Counted from the stretch's first letter, positions 49,882-62,979 are shown. The stretch: DNA of 64,000 nt from Burhinus oedicnemus (GCA_008921705.1 VFFE01006811.1:39654-103653); one strand, 5' to 3'. Translations and numbers: made by a program. The notes: generated from the sequence alone by a model not told the origin.

Positions 49882-50583
49882 CATAGAATCACAGAACCAT
49901 AGAATTGTTTAGGTTGGAAAAGACCTTTAAGATCATCTAGTCCAACCATTGACCCTACTATACCAGGTCTGCCACTAAACCATGTCTCGAAGCACCACAT
50001 CTACACGACTTTTAAACACATCTAGGGATGGGAACCCAACCACCTCCCTGGGCAGCCTGTTCCGATGTTTGATAACTTTTCCAGTGAAAATTTTTTTCCT
50101 GATGTCCAGCCTAAACCTCCCCTGGTGCAACTTGAACCCGCTTGCTCTTGTCCTATCACTAGTTAGTTGAGAGAAGAGATCAGCTCCCACCTCACTACAA
50201 CCTCCTTTCAGGTAGTTGTAGAGAGCAAGAAGGTTTCCCCTCAGCCTCCTCTTCTCCAGACTAAACAATTCCAATTCCCTCAGCCGCTCTTTATAAGACA
50301 TGTTCTCCAGACCCCTCACCAGCTTCGTTGCCCTTCTCTGGACACGCTCCAGCACCTCAATGTCCCTCCTATACTGTGGCGCCCAAAACTGAACACAGTA
50401 CTCAAGCTGCGGCCTCACCAGCGCTGAGTACAGGGGCACCATCACTTCCCTACTCCTGCTGGCCACACTGTTCTTGATACAGGCCAAGGTGCCATTGGCC
50501 TTCTTGGCTACCTGGGCGCACTGCTGGCTCACGTTCAGCCGGCTGTCCACCAGGACCCCCAGATCCTTTTCCGCCAGGCAGCT
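49882..50583 (-). mobile_element. CR1 LINE fragment, copy 4 (5'-truncated)
   Basis: A minus-strand CR1 fragment of about 700 bp. The element's 3' end is at 49882, with ATTCTATG-type octamers, a CCAACC block and GATGATCTTAAAGG. Its 5' side is cut sharply at about 50583, in codons for [10 protein letters not shown], after which the flanking sequence is unrelated. It is of the [12 protein letters not shown] subfamily, like copy 1, and is the best preserved copy: its coding part is open throughout. No target-site duplication was evident. Confidence 0.97.
49975..50550 (-). pseudogene. CR1 ORF2 C-terminal fragment, intact frame
   Basis: At least 191 codons run to the native ORF2 stop without interruption: [100 protein letters not shown] and the terminal VVLRDMV. 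The codon at 50548-50550 is GTG (Val of the conserved LVDSRL), not ATG. The frame continues upstream through AEKDLGVL to the truncation at about 50583, so there is no genuine start. The RT core is missing, so no autonomous activity is possible. Confidence 0.93.
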
Positions 50584-52539
50584 TTAATCAGCATATGCAG
50601 ACTCATAAAGCCAGGACTACAACTTTAATCTCACAATATATTGAAATAAAACTGGATTTTGATTCTTTATGAGCTTTATTATTACATTGATTACATATAC
50701 AGATATTCCTAATAAATAAACATGCGAAACAGCAAACAAACAGTAGAGAATGAGTCATAGTCTTCAAGCAACGATACTATCCTGATCAGCATATACATGA
50801 TAGTAAAGATACAGGCTGTATCTTCACCTGCTTTCTCCTGAAGTTGCAGTGATCCCTGGGATCCTGATCCATCAGTCATTCAAGCTGGCAGACAATCAGA
50901 CGCTCACCGTCTGCCTATTATGCCGAGTACCCAGCTTTCCTTTGCAGGGAAATAGGAAACCACTCGTGGGTGCCTCACTATAGATGTAGCAACAGCAAAT
51001 TTTGCACGTGTTAGTTTGTATCAAAGAGACATTTGCCTGCTTAGATTGTTGTCAGCGGTATCATTCATCTTCTGTTTACCCCAGAAGATTGTTTGCAAAC
51101 ACTGCTGAAAAAGTCAGCCAAGTTTAGTACACTGTATATTTTCCTAATGAAATAAAATATATCATCATGACAACTATTTCTCTCATGCCTAATTGGCATG
51201 CCCTCATGGGCTTTAAAATCTTGCCAGTGCTGTTAAGTAAGGAAAGGTTTGGTCCTTACAACTCTTCCTTTGCTGTGCAGCACTTGGGTTACGAGAGCCC
51301 TCCCAGTGACTTTGGGGAGATTGCTGGAGTCGTTCACCACCCATCAGGATTTTATCACGGGCATCTGTCATTAGATAGTGCCAGTATCTGCAGGAAGCCC
51401 AGTATTTCCTGTGATGGGTGTAAAAACACTGAACGCCAACTTGAACAAAACTCAACTTTCTTTTGGTAAACTAGTGCATCCTTACGATACCAGTGCTGTA
51501 GGCGGTGCAGTTACTTGTGCATTTTGGCAGAAGGCAGGTGTGCAGGGGGTGAGCTTTCAGGTACACACATTACCCTGCCATATTTCACTGTCTCACATTC
51601 CATATGTCTTCCTTTTCATTTCCTTATTTTCTCTGCCTTGGAAGACTTCTTGTACAGTTAGGATATAGGAACATTTGTCTTTTTCCAAAGGATCAAAAAT
51701 GCCACGTTCGCTTCCAAACCTATGTCTCTTCTCAGACAGCAGCGCAGCGCGGTGCAATGCTGCCAAATCCAAACTTGTGGGCTAGATGCCTTGTTTAACA
51801 AAAGTAACCTGAAACTCTGCAAGCTTTGTATAATGCTAACATCTGCATTTATTCAGCTGCAAATTACATGCACGAGGCTAGCTCCTAGCTGGTGTAAACA
51901 AGGACAGCTCCTCTGAAGTCACTGAGGATCGCCTCCGCTTACACAATCTAAACATATGGTATATATTCATCAGTTCGCCTCCCTTACGCAGAGTTGGTCC
52001 GATTGCCAGTGAGGTATTCGTTCATAGACTACTCATACATACTCTTCTGCTATGAATTACAGCCCTCAATTATAAATTCAAATATATATCATTGCTTAGA
52101 TCAAGGATGTGCTGAGGCAGTTTCATCTGGTACAAACAGTTCTTGAAACCAACATTGATTCTTAAATTTTCCATTTAAAACTTCCCATTTAACTCTCTGC
52201 TGCAGCTGTCCCTTTGTGCACAGATTGGGCAACTGTGTTGGCTCTTTCTCTCCTGCTCCATGCTCGCTTAGTTGTGTGTATGGAAGAGAAAAACCTTGCT
52301 TTCCCCCTGCCCCACACCCTCCCTTAGCTTTACCTCATGGCCACTAGCCCATGCTCAGAATCAACCGAAGTTTGACATCCCTCTCCTGGCTTAAAGGCAA
52401 GGAAGAGCAAACAGAACTAGAAAACAGGACAGACAAAGGGGGATCGAATAGCAGTCTTGACTGGCTGGAAGGGAGTCACAAAGACAGAGGCAGATTCTCC
52501 ATGCAAGACCACCATGGAAGGACGGGGTGATCAAGGAAA
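50584..52539. other. Unique sequence, no gene seen
   Basis: No exon or transposon was recognised between CR1 copies 4 and 5. Frames of 64-100 codons (for example 51167-51469, plus) have no recognisable domain. Confidence 0.5.
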
Positions 52540-52800
52540 GGACGAGCCAAAACCGATGTAAGGAAACTCCACTTAGACAGGAGGAAAAATTCTTTGCTAT
52601 GAGAGCGCCCACACACAGGGGCAGGCTGCCCAGGGAGGTGGCAGAACATCAGTCCTTGGAGATTTTCAAAACCTGAGGGGGTAAAGAGCAATGTGGTCTC
52701 ACACGGAGGTTGGGTTTGTCTCCAGAGCTGGTCCTGCTTTGAAAGGGGACTGAATGAGATTAAATCCCTGCGAACTTAAATTGTTCTGCGATTCTGCGCT
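52540..52800 (+). mobile_element. Diverged CR1 LINE 3' fragment, copy 5
   Basis: A plus-strand match to the last part of CR1 ORF2 and the 3' UTR of a different subfamily. It contains GACAGGAGGAAAAATTCTTT, GGCAGGCTGCCCAGGGAGGT and TCCTTGGAGATTTTCAAAAC, then a GTCCTGCTTTGA block and the 3' terminal TTGTTCTGCGATTCTGCG octamers at about 52782-52799. The CCTTCCAACC block is eroded to a stretch resembling CCTGCGAAC. No open frame survives. The divergence suggests an older insertion than copies 2, 4 and 6. The 5' boundary is uncertain by about 50 bp. Confidence 0.85.
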
Positions 52801-52928
52801 TTAGCTAAATTCATTTCTCAGGTGACAAAAGTGTCAACAAGAGACAGTTCCAGTTACTGCAGGGGAGTAACACTGCGCTAACATGAATATATTTTACAAC
52901 GAAACTCATGCACACCTTCATGACTGAG

Positions 52929-52985
52929 ATTATATTATATATTATATATTTTAATACAATATGATGATATAATATATAGTATAAT
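52929..52985. repeat. AT-rich ATATTAT tract
   Basis: Almost only A and T in irregular TATAT/ATTAT words with local dyad symmetry. It is a low-complexity tract. Confidence 0.85.
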
Positions 52986-54793
52986 TTTTTCATTTAAGCT
53001 CCCCTCTCCCCAACAGATGATAGCCTAATTTTTCTGAGATGCTCTGATAAAAATCTACAATTTAGGCAGACACAGAATGATAAAACACTTTCAGCTATTT
53101 GTTATACCATACAGGTTTCCTGACCTAGCACACCAGCTTTGAGAGCTTGGAAGATTTTCTTTCATCCTCAGAGAGAAATTTCTAAAGAAAATGTAGACTT
53201 TAAAGAAAAGGGACATGAAACAGTATTATAAGGATGGAACATTTTAGTGTCTGTATATGTTAAATACCAAAGGATTTTAATTTTTTTTAATACTAAACAT
53301 TAAAAAATAAAGGTTTTATTGGCCATTTTATCTTGATGTGTTTTTTAAATCTGTAAATGCTAGTAAAACATAGTTATTTCTACCTCCTCTAGAGCTTTTG
53401 ATGATAACTGGACATTATGCTTGTGATTTTTTTCAGAAAGTGAACTTTTTACTCTGAATTCCCTTCAATGCTATTATTTGCAGTTTATTTTTTATGCATA
53501 CCAGCTAAGATGATACAAACTCCAAAAAGGAATCTAAGTGATAAAAAAAAAAGAATTTTTGTTTGTTTCCCTCATACTAGTACATTTTATAGAAAAGTTA
53601 CTTTTATACAGACTGTGGGCAAGGAGGCATCTGCTCACCGAAAGCAGCTGATCTGTGTACAAATTCTGTGTTCCTGTGTCATAAGAAATTACTAACTCCA
53701 TATATGGAAATCACATTTTCCACTTACTGTGATTGTGCAAAGGGAACATAAAAATAAAATTAAAAATTAAATCATTCTCTTTTGATTGCAATTTACATCA
53801 CTCTGCACCTGTGTAAACCACCAAACAAGGTGTGAAGTAGTCAGCAGCAAGGGCCAAAATACCTCCTCACTAACAAAGATGCTTTAAAAAGATTATTGTA
53901 AAAAATTAGCTTCTGCGATAGGAAAAGAAAATTAGCATCTTTAAATATTTACAAAGTGAATGTGTATTTTAAAACCAACTAGGAAATCAACATCCTCTCT
54001 AAGATGTAAATAGAATCTGACAAACTGTTCAGAATGAAAAATGTATTCAACAACTTGAGCCCCATTTTCTTTTCATGCATCTTTTGTGAATAGACTTGAT
54101 TTTTGATAATGCCCTCATTATTCAAAAATGTTTTAACCAGTCATTACCCAAAGATGAAGATAAGCAGGAGTAAGCCCTGAGGCTGTCTGAGGGGGCTCAC
54201 AAATATTCATTTGCACTTTAAAAGATCTTTTTTTGCATATCAGAATTGTTCTTTGAATGCTCACAGACAGAGTTTGAAAGATGATAGAACATACTCTTGG
54301 TAAATGTTCCTTTTTCTGCAGTGACTCCTTTCAAATTTAGCTAGGCTGCTAACTTCATGCCTTCTCTTGATTTGAAAGGATGTCTCATACAAATGCAGCA
54401 AATGTGTGACACTATCTCCAACGAAGTAGATTTGTACAACATCAAAAACCCAGGTATGTTCTGGTGTTACTGGATTTTGCTGAAGGCTTCTTAAAAGCTC
54501 TTCAGTGTTTGCTTTGAGTTGTAATGGATTAGCTGTAAGAATCCACCTAAAGGCAATATAGCATTAGGTGAAGAACACATTGAGAAACGGATCCTTTCTG
54601 AAAGGTTTCCTATTCAAACAGAGAAGCTAGAGAAAGAATGTGGCGGGGGAGTGTCCTTGTCTCCTTTACTGTGGGAGGTGAAGTCAAGGCACATAGGAAT
54701 GGAGCTGAAGTTGTGACACACAGGAATTAACCACCAAGATCACAGAAGAAACTGCATTTATACCAGGTTTTAGCTGGAGGGAAAAAATAAAAG

Positions 54794-54821
54794 TTGTTTG
54801 TTTGTTTGCTTGCTTGTTTGC
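54794..54821. repeat. (TTTG)n/(CTTG)n microsatellite
   Basis: About seven tetranucleotide units, mixed TTTG and CTTG. Confidence 0.9.
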
Positions 54822-55314
54822 TTTTAATCCAAAACCTACAGGAGTGAATAGAAAATATTTCTTTATAATCTCATTTTGGTTTGGACCAGGCCCAACCTGA
54901 ATAAAACTCTTGTCCCAGAAACCAGGCAGAAAAAGGAGAATGGGACACCTGAGTACAAGTCTGAAGCATGTAGGAGGCTGTAGCTTTCCTTCAGAGTGGT
55001 GCCACAAAAGAGACGGAAGGAAAGCGTATCTGCTGGCCTATGGAAGCCAATGGCTCTTGAAGTGATAACAGATATTTTCTTCTAAGAGAGGAAAAGTGAT
55101 AGCTCTTGCATACTCGACTACCCTGCCTGTTTTCAAACTGTTTTCAAAACCGTTCTAACAAACTGCCTAAAATTACATTTCATGAAGCAGCTGTGTGTTT
55201 AAAGGTAGTGGTAAAATACCAAAAAACCTTGAAACCTGTACTTAATGTGTGTTCCCAGGATGCATAACGTTTGTGCTAAAGAGAGAACTAAAACAACGAA
55301 GGCGGTACAGTGTC

Positions 55315-55317
<3 letters not shown>

Positions 55318-55386
<69 letters not shown>
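55318..55386. repeat. (TTA)23 perfect microsatellite
   Basis: 69 bp of uninterrupted TTA, the purest and longest trinucleotide array here. Perfect arrays of this length are usually unstable, so it is likely polymorphic. It creates poly-leucine, poly-isoleucine and poly-asparagine runs in spurious frames. Confidence 0.98.
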
Positions 55387-55387
<1 letters not shown>

Positions 55388-58300
55388 AAGATAACCTAAC
55401 CCTGGTGGTAATACAAAGGAGAAAATTGCCTGGCAGAAGGCTCCTTGCTCCCAGGTAGGTACAGACAGCAGTGCACGCCATCTCCAGCTGAGTCTTAAGG
55501 ATGTGTTAGATTCTCTGGATGGAAATGCCCGCCTTTCCGGCAGCCGTAAGACTTTGTTGCACCTAAAAGGCCCAACAGTCATCAGCAGAGTTCCCTGTTA
55601 GTGACCACAATTTTCCAATTATTTACATGTAACTGCAAACTTCTACAGCTTTAGATGTCCAAGTATGTAGGTAATAATTATAATCACAGCAATAATGACA
55701 AAGGCCAAAAAAAGTTACAGAAAAACAGGAAGAATTTTGGAGGAGCAGTAGCTGGTACGTTTGACAAAAATTGTATGATTTTGTTCAGGCATCTATGTGA
55801 ATCTGTACAAGTGGTTCCAAAAGTCAAGGTTTCACAAGTGGAGCAAAATGCTCCCGAAAGTTGCCCATCATGGAGCTGTCTGATTTTAACCTGTTCCAAA
55901 TAAGTTTGCCAATTTGCATATGGGAATTTACCTGGGCTGTAGTCCATCATTTCAAATATTTGTTACCTGATGAATTTAACAAAAATCCTGGAATTCTTCC
56001 TAAAGCAGAAAGGAGGCGAAAAATCTGAGGTTGCAGATGCAGAATTTCATTGATATGATTTCCATTTTCAGTGACAGGGATTACAGTACAGATACTGAGG
56101 TATCATTGCCTTGGGGAATGTATCTAGGTCTTACAAAGATATGCAGGTGTTAACATAAATTATTCGTCAGTTCATAACTCAGTGGACTTACTGGCTTCAC
56201 CAGAATAATATTTTTTTGTGCCAGCTTCAGCACTGGCTTTTCAACTCTTAATGTAATGTCCATGCAACGATGAAGTGGGTTGAAATTCAAAGACCATAAA
56301 TCTTTCCCCTACAGATTTTTTTTAATATTAATTAATAATTCTTCATGAAAATACCCAGACGACCAAATTCAGCTCTTCATTTCAACTACGAATTTCTGCA
56401 AATAACAGATTACTGCTGGATCTCTGTGCTTTTCTGTTACATGCCAATGGAAAAAAAGATCTGGCAAGCTGGAGAATATCCAAAACATATCTGAAAGCAA
56501 TTTGTATTTTGCTTGTCAAATTGTTTTTTCCTATAGTTGTTAGTGAAAGTGATGTAGACATCGTGTGATAAATTACATAATTCCAGGAAACAGGGCAATG
56601 AAATACATCCTTGGTATATGCTAAATAATATTAAGTCAGAAAATGATATTCTGAGAGACTCAGAATTAAAAGAATCCGTTGGTCGTTGGGGTGGACAAGG
56701 ATGATGCAACCAAATACTTGCCTAGAGACATTTGCAATACCTGATAGAACAGGCATACAGGGTGAGACATAGACAATCGCTGCCCAAGACACCCAGTAAG
56801 TGTGGTCCTGAGTCTTTCTCTGTTCAAGAAGAGCAGAACTGCAGCTTACATGGTAACAGTCTTCCAGGGCTCTGAAAACCCCACATAGCGCATATTTTTT
56901 GTCAACAACATTTCTTGTTCCAGAATGAAGATTTTCTATCTTTCTGGGAAACAATCCAGCATTCACCGACATTAGCAGAAGCCATTACATTCTGTTTTGG
57001 GATCTAACTTCTACTCTGAATTTTTTGGTGGGGAGGGGAGAAGAGACAACTCTTTTCCATCTCAAAGGTTTTTCAGGTCCATATTTTGAGACTGCACATC
57101 TCTCTATTCTTCCCATTCTCACAATCTACATCACTTACAAAAAATATTAGAGGCTCAGGTTTCTTTTTTTTTTTTTTTCTTTTTTGTTTCGCAGCAGGAA
57201 CTTAAGGATTCACGTCCTTTGTCTCATAAATGCTCTAATTTTTCTTCAGTCCTTTTTTCATAATAAAGCTTCAAGGGTTTCGTTTTTGCTGTCTTGCTGC
57301 TTGTTTCAAGGGAAGTGCTTGAATGTATCTTTAACTTCCATTTGCATGGAGAGGATAAACAAGTGCTTGATGTTAACTCTGCCTAGGCATACTTTCTGAA
57401 TTGCGTCCATAGGTCAAACCACCAACTTCTGGCTTTGTCTTCTTCTGTGGTAATTTCTAAACTGCAAAAGTAGTACTTTGCCTCTTCTTTGGTCGTCTTT
57501 TGTATTTTCAGACTATCCAGTAAGAAAACCCAAGATAGTGAACTATGCCTGTCTCAGTAACTCATTTAAGGTAATCCTAATTACAGAAGTATTAATATTT
57601 TTTACTCCTTTGGTACATGAGTGTAGAGAATTGCTATTTCTTAAAACATATGTGCTTATATTGAGATGCATTTTCTATTCTAAGTGCATGAATAATGCCC
57701 TCTTATGGCAAAATTTAGGGATTTCCCAAAATTTATCTGGTCTAAGATCATTTACATTATGAATGCGTGTTCAGAAAAAAACATTTATTCTGGAAGGAAA
57801 AAATAACGGCAAAGAAAAATATGCCGTGCATGATATTACAGTCATAATGAGTTATACTGACTTTTTTTCTTTACACTTCCTCCACTTCTGTGATATTTGA
57901 GAGGAAAATCCAGTCTTAGAAGCATTTTTTTTAAACAATTAGGATAAGGAACTCATTTTTAGAACATTTTGATGAGTGTTCTTTGCCAATTACTAAAATA
58001 AAATAAGTGTATATAAACCAAAGAGCAAGCATATATTATGCATAATATTTATTGATATTGACAACAAAGGATTTAACTGATTTCTGGAAGTGTTTGTAAT
58101 ACAAGTAAACTGTAAGGAATAAACAGGTAAGACTGTGGTGAAATATTACTGAAAATGTTTATCTCCAATTTCACAATACTTTGGAAATACATTGAGATAA
58201 ATTTGTACGAAGTGGCAGAAGTTAAGTGTTTTAAACTTTAGCAATAGCAAAATAGCAAATAAAAAAGTTCTTAGGAAATATTTTGTATCTATTCCATGCT

Positions 58301-59616
58301 TTTCTTTTGCCTTCTCTTCCTGCTAATTGACTTTGAATAATTGACAATGAATAAATTGATTTTAAGTTATAAAGGTGTAATTTTGGAGAAGATACTGTGT
58401 TATGGCTACCATCCAAACCATAGGTTTTTTTGCTTTCTTGGCTTAAAACACACTACTGCTAATAGATTAAAATAAAGATTCAACTAACAGATGTTCTGTA
58501 GAGAGTCAGATAAAAAAAAGATAAATATTTAGCGGAATGTTTATGTTGTTCAAGAAAAAAATAAATGTAGACTTACTTTAAATTGCAGTTCTTTCAATAA
58601 GAAGCCAAGAATCAAGTTAAAGCAACAGAAACTTTTCAGTACGACAGAAAATTCTGACACTTAATTCACAATGTTAGATTATGTGATGCTGCGCTTCTCA
58701 TGCATCAGGTGCTTCCATGAGGCCTGTGCTAACTTTGAGCAGGCAATGGATAAAATAATAGGCATAAAACATATTTTTAATCCATAATAGTCAATAAATA
58801 AGTAGGTCAGATTCTGTGACCGCTTCTCAATCCTTTTTTGACTAATAAAATTTGATTTTAAGCTGACGTCTTAATGTTATTTTAAATTAACCCATATCCT
58901 GATTGTCCCCAAAAATGTACAAAGAAGTCAGAAGGCTCTCTTAAACCCCGCGGAACATACATTGACTTCACAGGCTTTCACTGTGCAGGCCAAGTGCTTG
59001 CTCATGCTTTTTATGCAACACATTCTAATGAATACAATGGGGTAGCTTTTAAGAAGGGTTTTGATGATTGAAATATGATAATTTAATATACTGCAAAAAG
59101 CATTTTTAAGAGCCTTTCAAAAAACATCTATTGCACTGACAGCGAAAAAAGGACAACAGAGTGCCTGTCCCCATGAACCACAAGCATTTGGAGACACTGT
59201 ATGAACACCTGTGACAAAAGAAGAAGAGAGTTCACACGGAACACAATAAAGACCAGAGCTTCAATTTTATCTTCTTTAGGACCTTGGAAGAATGCAGTGG
59301 TATCTATATAACAAAGCACTAAAATGATCAGTATTACAGCTAAAATATCAGTACAACACCATCTGTACCATGCTGATTCCAGAGACAAACCTTGGTTCAT
59401 AGCTGACAACATGACAGCCTCTTTAAGAAATGGAAAAGAACACTTTGCTGGAAGCAAGAATGTCTTCCTTAATATTGAAATAATACTATGGTAAAGAATT
59501 AGGACTTGAAAACGATAGCTTCTCAATGTTTTCCACCTTGGGGGAATTACAGGGTACTTTGAATTTACATTAAAATTGCCACTACTACTTCAGTTTCCTA
59601 AAGAAATGGTAAGAAT
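55387..59616. other. Unique AT-rich sequence, no gene seen
   Basis: No transposon or exon was recognised. A T-rich tract lies at 57164-57185. The longest frame is 59128-59526 (minus, 132 codons), which contains two hydrophobic stretches. It is discussed as a weak finding. Confidence 0.5.
57164..57185. repeat. Poly-T tract
   Basis: T15, one C, then T6. It could be the tail of a lost minus-strand retroposon. No element body is recognisable. Confidence 0.85.
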
Positions 59617-60132
59617 GGTCATAGAAACATTGAATGGTTTAGGTTGGAAGGGACCTTAAAGATCATCTAGTTCCAACCCCCCTGCTATGGGCAAGGACAT
59701 CTCCCACTCAACCAGACTGCTCAAAGCCTCATCCAACCTGGTCTTGAACACTTCCAGGGATGGGGCATCCACAGCTTCCCTGGGCAACCTGTGCCAGTGT
59801 CTCACCACCCTCAGAGTGGAAAATTTCTCCTGAGATCAAATCTAAATCTACCCTCTTCCAGTTTGAAGCCATTACCCTTCGTCTTATCACTACATGCCCT
59901 TGTAAAAATTCCCTCTCCAGCTTGTAGGCCCCTTTCAGATACTGGAAGGCTGCTCTAAGGTCTTCCCAGAGCTTCCCAGAGCCTTCTCTTCTCCAGGCTG
60001 AACAACCCCAAGTCTCTCAGCCTGTCCTCATAGCAGAGGTGCTCTAACCCTCTGATCATCTTCGTGGCCCTCCTCTGGACCTGCTCCAACAGGTCTGTCC
60101 TTCTTATGCTGGGGACTCCATAGCCCACAGGG
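59617..60132 (-). mobile_element. CR1 LINE fragment, copy 6, close relative of copy 2
   Basis: A minus-strand CR1 fragment. The element's 3' end is at 59617 (CATAGAAACATTGAATGG, a decayed octamer), followed by CCAACC and GATGATCTTTAAGG in reverse. It breaks off near 60132 in the codons before HKKDMDLL. Aligned by eye to copy 2 it differs at only a few per cent of bases. It also has a 10-bp tandem duplication of CTTCCCAGAG (59962-59981) and small deletions, including 4 bp in the region of the KAGEG codons and 2 bp near the DMD codons. These break the reading frame, so unlike copy 2 it has no long open frame. Confidence 0.96.
59962..59981. repeat. 10-bp tandem duplication within CR1 copy 6
   Basis: CTTCCCAGAG is present twice in a row where copy 2 has it once. 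It shifts the ORF2 frame, so it arose at or after insertion, or in a non-coding progenitor. Confidence 0.9.
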
Positions 60133-60810
60133 GTGGGTCACTTGAGAGATCTAGTTTAAAATCCCAACTCCAGTGATAGCTAGGATGTAATGCAAATGGA
60201 TCAGGCTTGATGAGCAGGAGAGGCGACATCTCTGGTGCCTGTTCCATTCCTCAGTGTCCTTCTGGTCCATACACACAGATCTTGACATCTCCAGGGGACA
60301 GTGGGCATTATTCAGATTGTTTCAGTGAATGTTCCATTTTGCATGCACGGTTTAAATTATGACCTTTTTAATTAGTTTTGTTCTTCTTTCATCTGGAGAC
60401 ACAAGTTCTTTAACTTTAATTTCTTCTGCATGGGAAAAACTTCCTTAGGGAAAGTAATAGGGATAGTGGCCAACAGGACACGTATAGGGAAGGACAAGGC
60501 ATATGTAGAATGGTCCTTCTTCTCTTCCAAAGTAACAGCTTGCAGAATGCAGACAATATGCAGTGAGCAATTAGCTGACAAATACCATCAGTAAAGCTTA
60601 GTCTGTATTTACAGAGAAGAAAACAAATCGAAGATTGCAAGGTATGCAGTCATTACTCTTCATTTGAAGACGAAGGACAGTGGGAAATAGAACTGCACTG
60701 CTATATTATCCAGGATCAGACTGGGAGTGGGCAATTTTATACAACTAGTCTTCTATGAGTGTGTTTCAAATCTAAGATGAATGGGAAAAAATCATAAACC
60801 TTCTTTTTGG

Positions 60811-60826
60811 TTTTTTTTTTTTTTTT
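60811..60826. repeat. Poly-T run
   Basis: 16 consecutive T, bracketed by GG and CAAACC. Confidence 0.9.
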
Positions 60827-62783
60827 CAAACCAGTGATTCACATAATGCTCTATAAATACTACAGTAGCTGAATCATTGGCAAAAAGTTACCTCTCCAAA
60901 ATCTCCTCCCAACAGAGTGAGAGGACTCCCTTGAGTGCTGTGAGCCCTGTAGTACGTAGCAACAGATCAAGCATCGTGTAGCAATGGATCAAGCACCAGG
61001 CTGGAGAGTGGCACGTCATGCTGGAAATGGCCATGATGCCCAAGGTTATGTCACTGGCCCCCTCTGTCCTGCAGTAATCTTCCCCTCCCTTCCTGTCTCT
61101 ATTTGTCTGCTTCAGTAAAAAGCTTCTCCAATGACTGCTCCTGCTTTACCGCCCTGTGTGTTTGTAGAGCTCCTTGCATCATAGGACCTTCATTCCAAGT
61201 ACGTCCAAAACACAGATCACACATTGTTGCACCCTCTATGCTCTTGTGCTTCTTGTATTTACAGCTTGCTTGGCCTGAAGCCATCCCTGGTGCTTCAGTG
61301 ACCCATCCTTTTTCAGTCAAGTCTTCCTAATACATATTCTTACGAATCAACTTGCGAAATAATGATGACTTGTTTTATTTGTTAAAAACTCAAACCCAGC
61401 TTTGTGTAAGCACAGTGACTGGTTATATCACTGACCTCATTTAGTCATATGGCTAAAAGGTAGAAAATCTGACCAAAACACTGTGCTTCTCCTAGAAACA
61501 GCAACAATGCAGCTGCCTCACTGAAAAGAGGAGGCATGAAGGCCTGGTAGCGTATCAGGAATCAGCTTACATCTTTCGTACAGACACAGAAGTATGTATT
61601 TGATGATGATCTTACAGAAATCACAGTCTGGAATGACAGAAGTCACTACGAAGTGCTGGCTCACTGACTTCCAGGAAAGCCATTCAGAGCTGGGTCTGTT
61701 TAACTGGAGACAACTGGAGTTTTATCAAACAGACCATAGTGTTTTCCTCTGTTCACACACAGGTAACTGTGCTTCATTAATGTGGTTACACTGATCCCGC
61801 TCCTGAGCACCTGATTTTTCTTAAGCTGTGAAAAGACAAACTGTCTCCTGCAAATGGACTTTCATGGAACCTTAAGTAGCAAAAAGCAAACTGATGAATT
61901 TGGTTTGACAACTCATTGTTAGTTACTTGCTAGCAGTTTTATAAGACTTTGACCTTGGTGATGAAGCCTCACTCTTCATGAGCAATCCTTATTTGACCCA
62001 CCTGAATAAGCCCATTGACAAGTTAGGGCACACTATGCCCAAGGACATTACGCCATCTCTGATCACACAGTGGTATCACCAGTAGCTTTATCTTTACTAT
62101 CTCTTGAATCTTTGGACTATTTTTTGTGAAAAAGAATATAAATTGCTATTCCTATTAGCACGCCTTGAAAACAAACACCTAATAAGTCTTCCCACAATAA
62201 ACTGCTGATATATTTCACACTCTCCCCAGTTCTTGTATCTGTAAGAAAAAATAAACAAGGATGAACTAATTGGATTAGCTAATGACCTTGCATTTCTGTA
62301 AAGTGATTTGACACTCATAAATGAGGACAGAGGAAATGGAAGTCAATAGCATTTTCTCTCATAACTTGGAATCTGGACACTTACTGTATAAATAATTCCT
62401 TTGATTTTTAAGGAAGGAATGGATTACATTTGATGGTCAGTTTATCATGCCTTTACTAAATTCTTCTTTGTAATAGCTAGCATTTGATCTTGTCTGAATT
62501 GTAAGTCTGTGCTTATGTTCCAAGCAGAAACTGATTATTGAGCGGGTTGATCTTCTTAATGGCTAGCTGTTGCCAATCCAGTGAAATTATTTGATTCTCT
62601 TCCACTATGCTGTCCTTAACCACCCAGCTGTGTCTCAGGAGGTTCCTGTCTTCCTTCTCTGCCATCTTCATCCATCTTAGTTTCTTTTCTCTGTCTTCCC
62701 TCTTTTAAATCTGTGTTCCTTCTGGTCCTACTGCCTCCTATAATCTGTTCACTTTTTCAGGAGCTTAAAATCTAAGTGGGGAG

Positions 62784-62802
62784 AAACAAAACAAAACAAA
62801 AA
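62784..62802. repeat. (AAAAC)n short repeat
   Basis: Three to four AAAAC units ending in A6. Confidence 0.85.
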
Positions 62803-62979
62803 AGCCAAACCCCAAAACCAAATGTGAAGTAGAGGCCCAAATCCACTCTTGTCTCTCATTCCTGGCTTCAGTTAGTGTTTAGGTCTGAAGCTAGGCCTGG
62901 GTCCATTAGGACGATTTGTTTGGGCAAGAAGCAAACACCATGCACAGATACAACAAAATCAGCGTCTGTTTGTTTTGGC

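Larger units (their letters stand above)
52801..55317. other. Unique AT-rich sequence, no gene seen
   Basis: No exon or transposon was recognised. It contains an AT-only-like tract at 52929-52985 and a GTTT/GCTT microsatellite at 54794-54821. The longest frame (54684-55007, minus, 107 codons) overlaps the microsatellite and is not recognisable. Confidence 0.5.

Noticed and set aside
55199..55582. Frames with poly-Ile, poly-Asn and poly-Leu runs
   Set aside because: They are translations of the (TTA)23 array.
58033..58048. 16-bp palindrome ATATTATGCATAATAT
   Set aside because: Such short, AT-rich palindromes are expected by chance in this composition.
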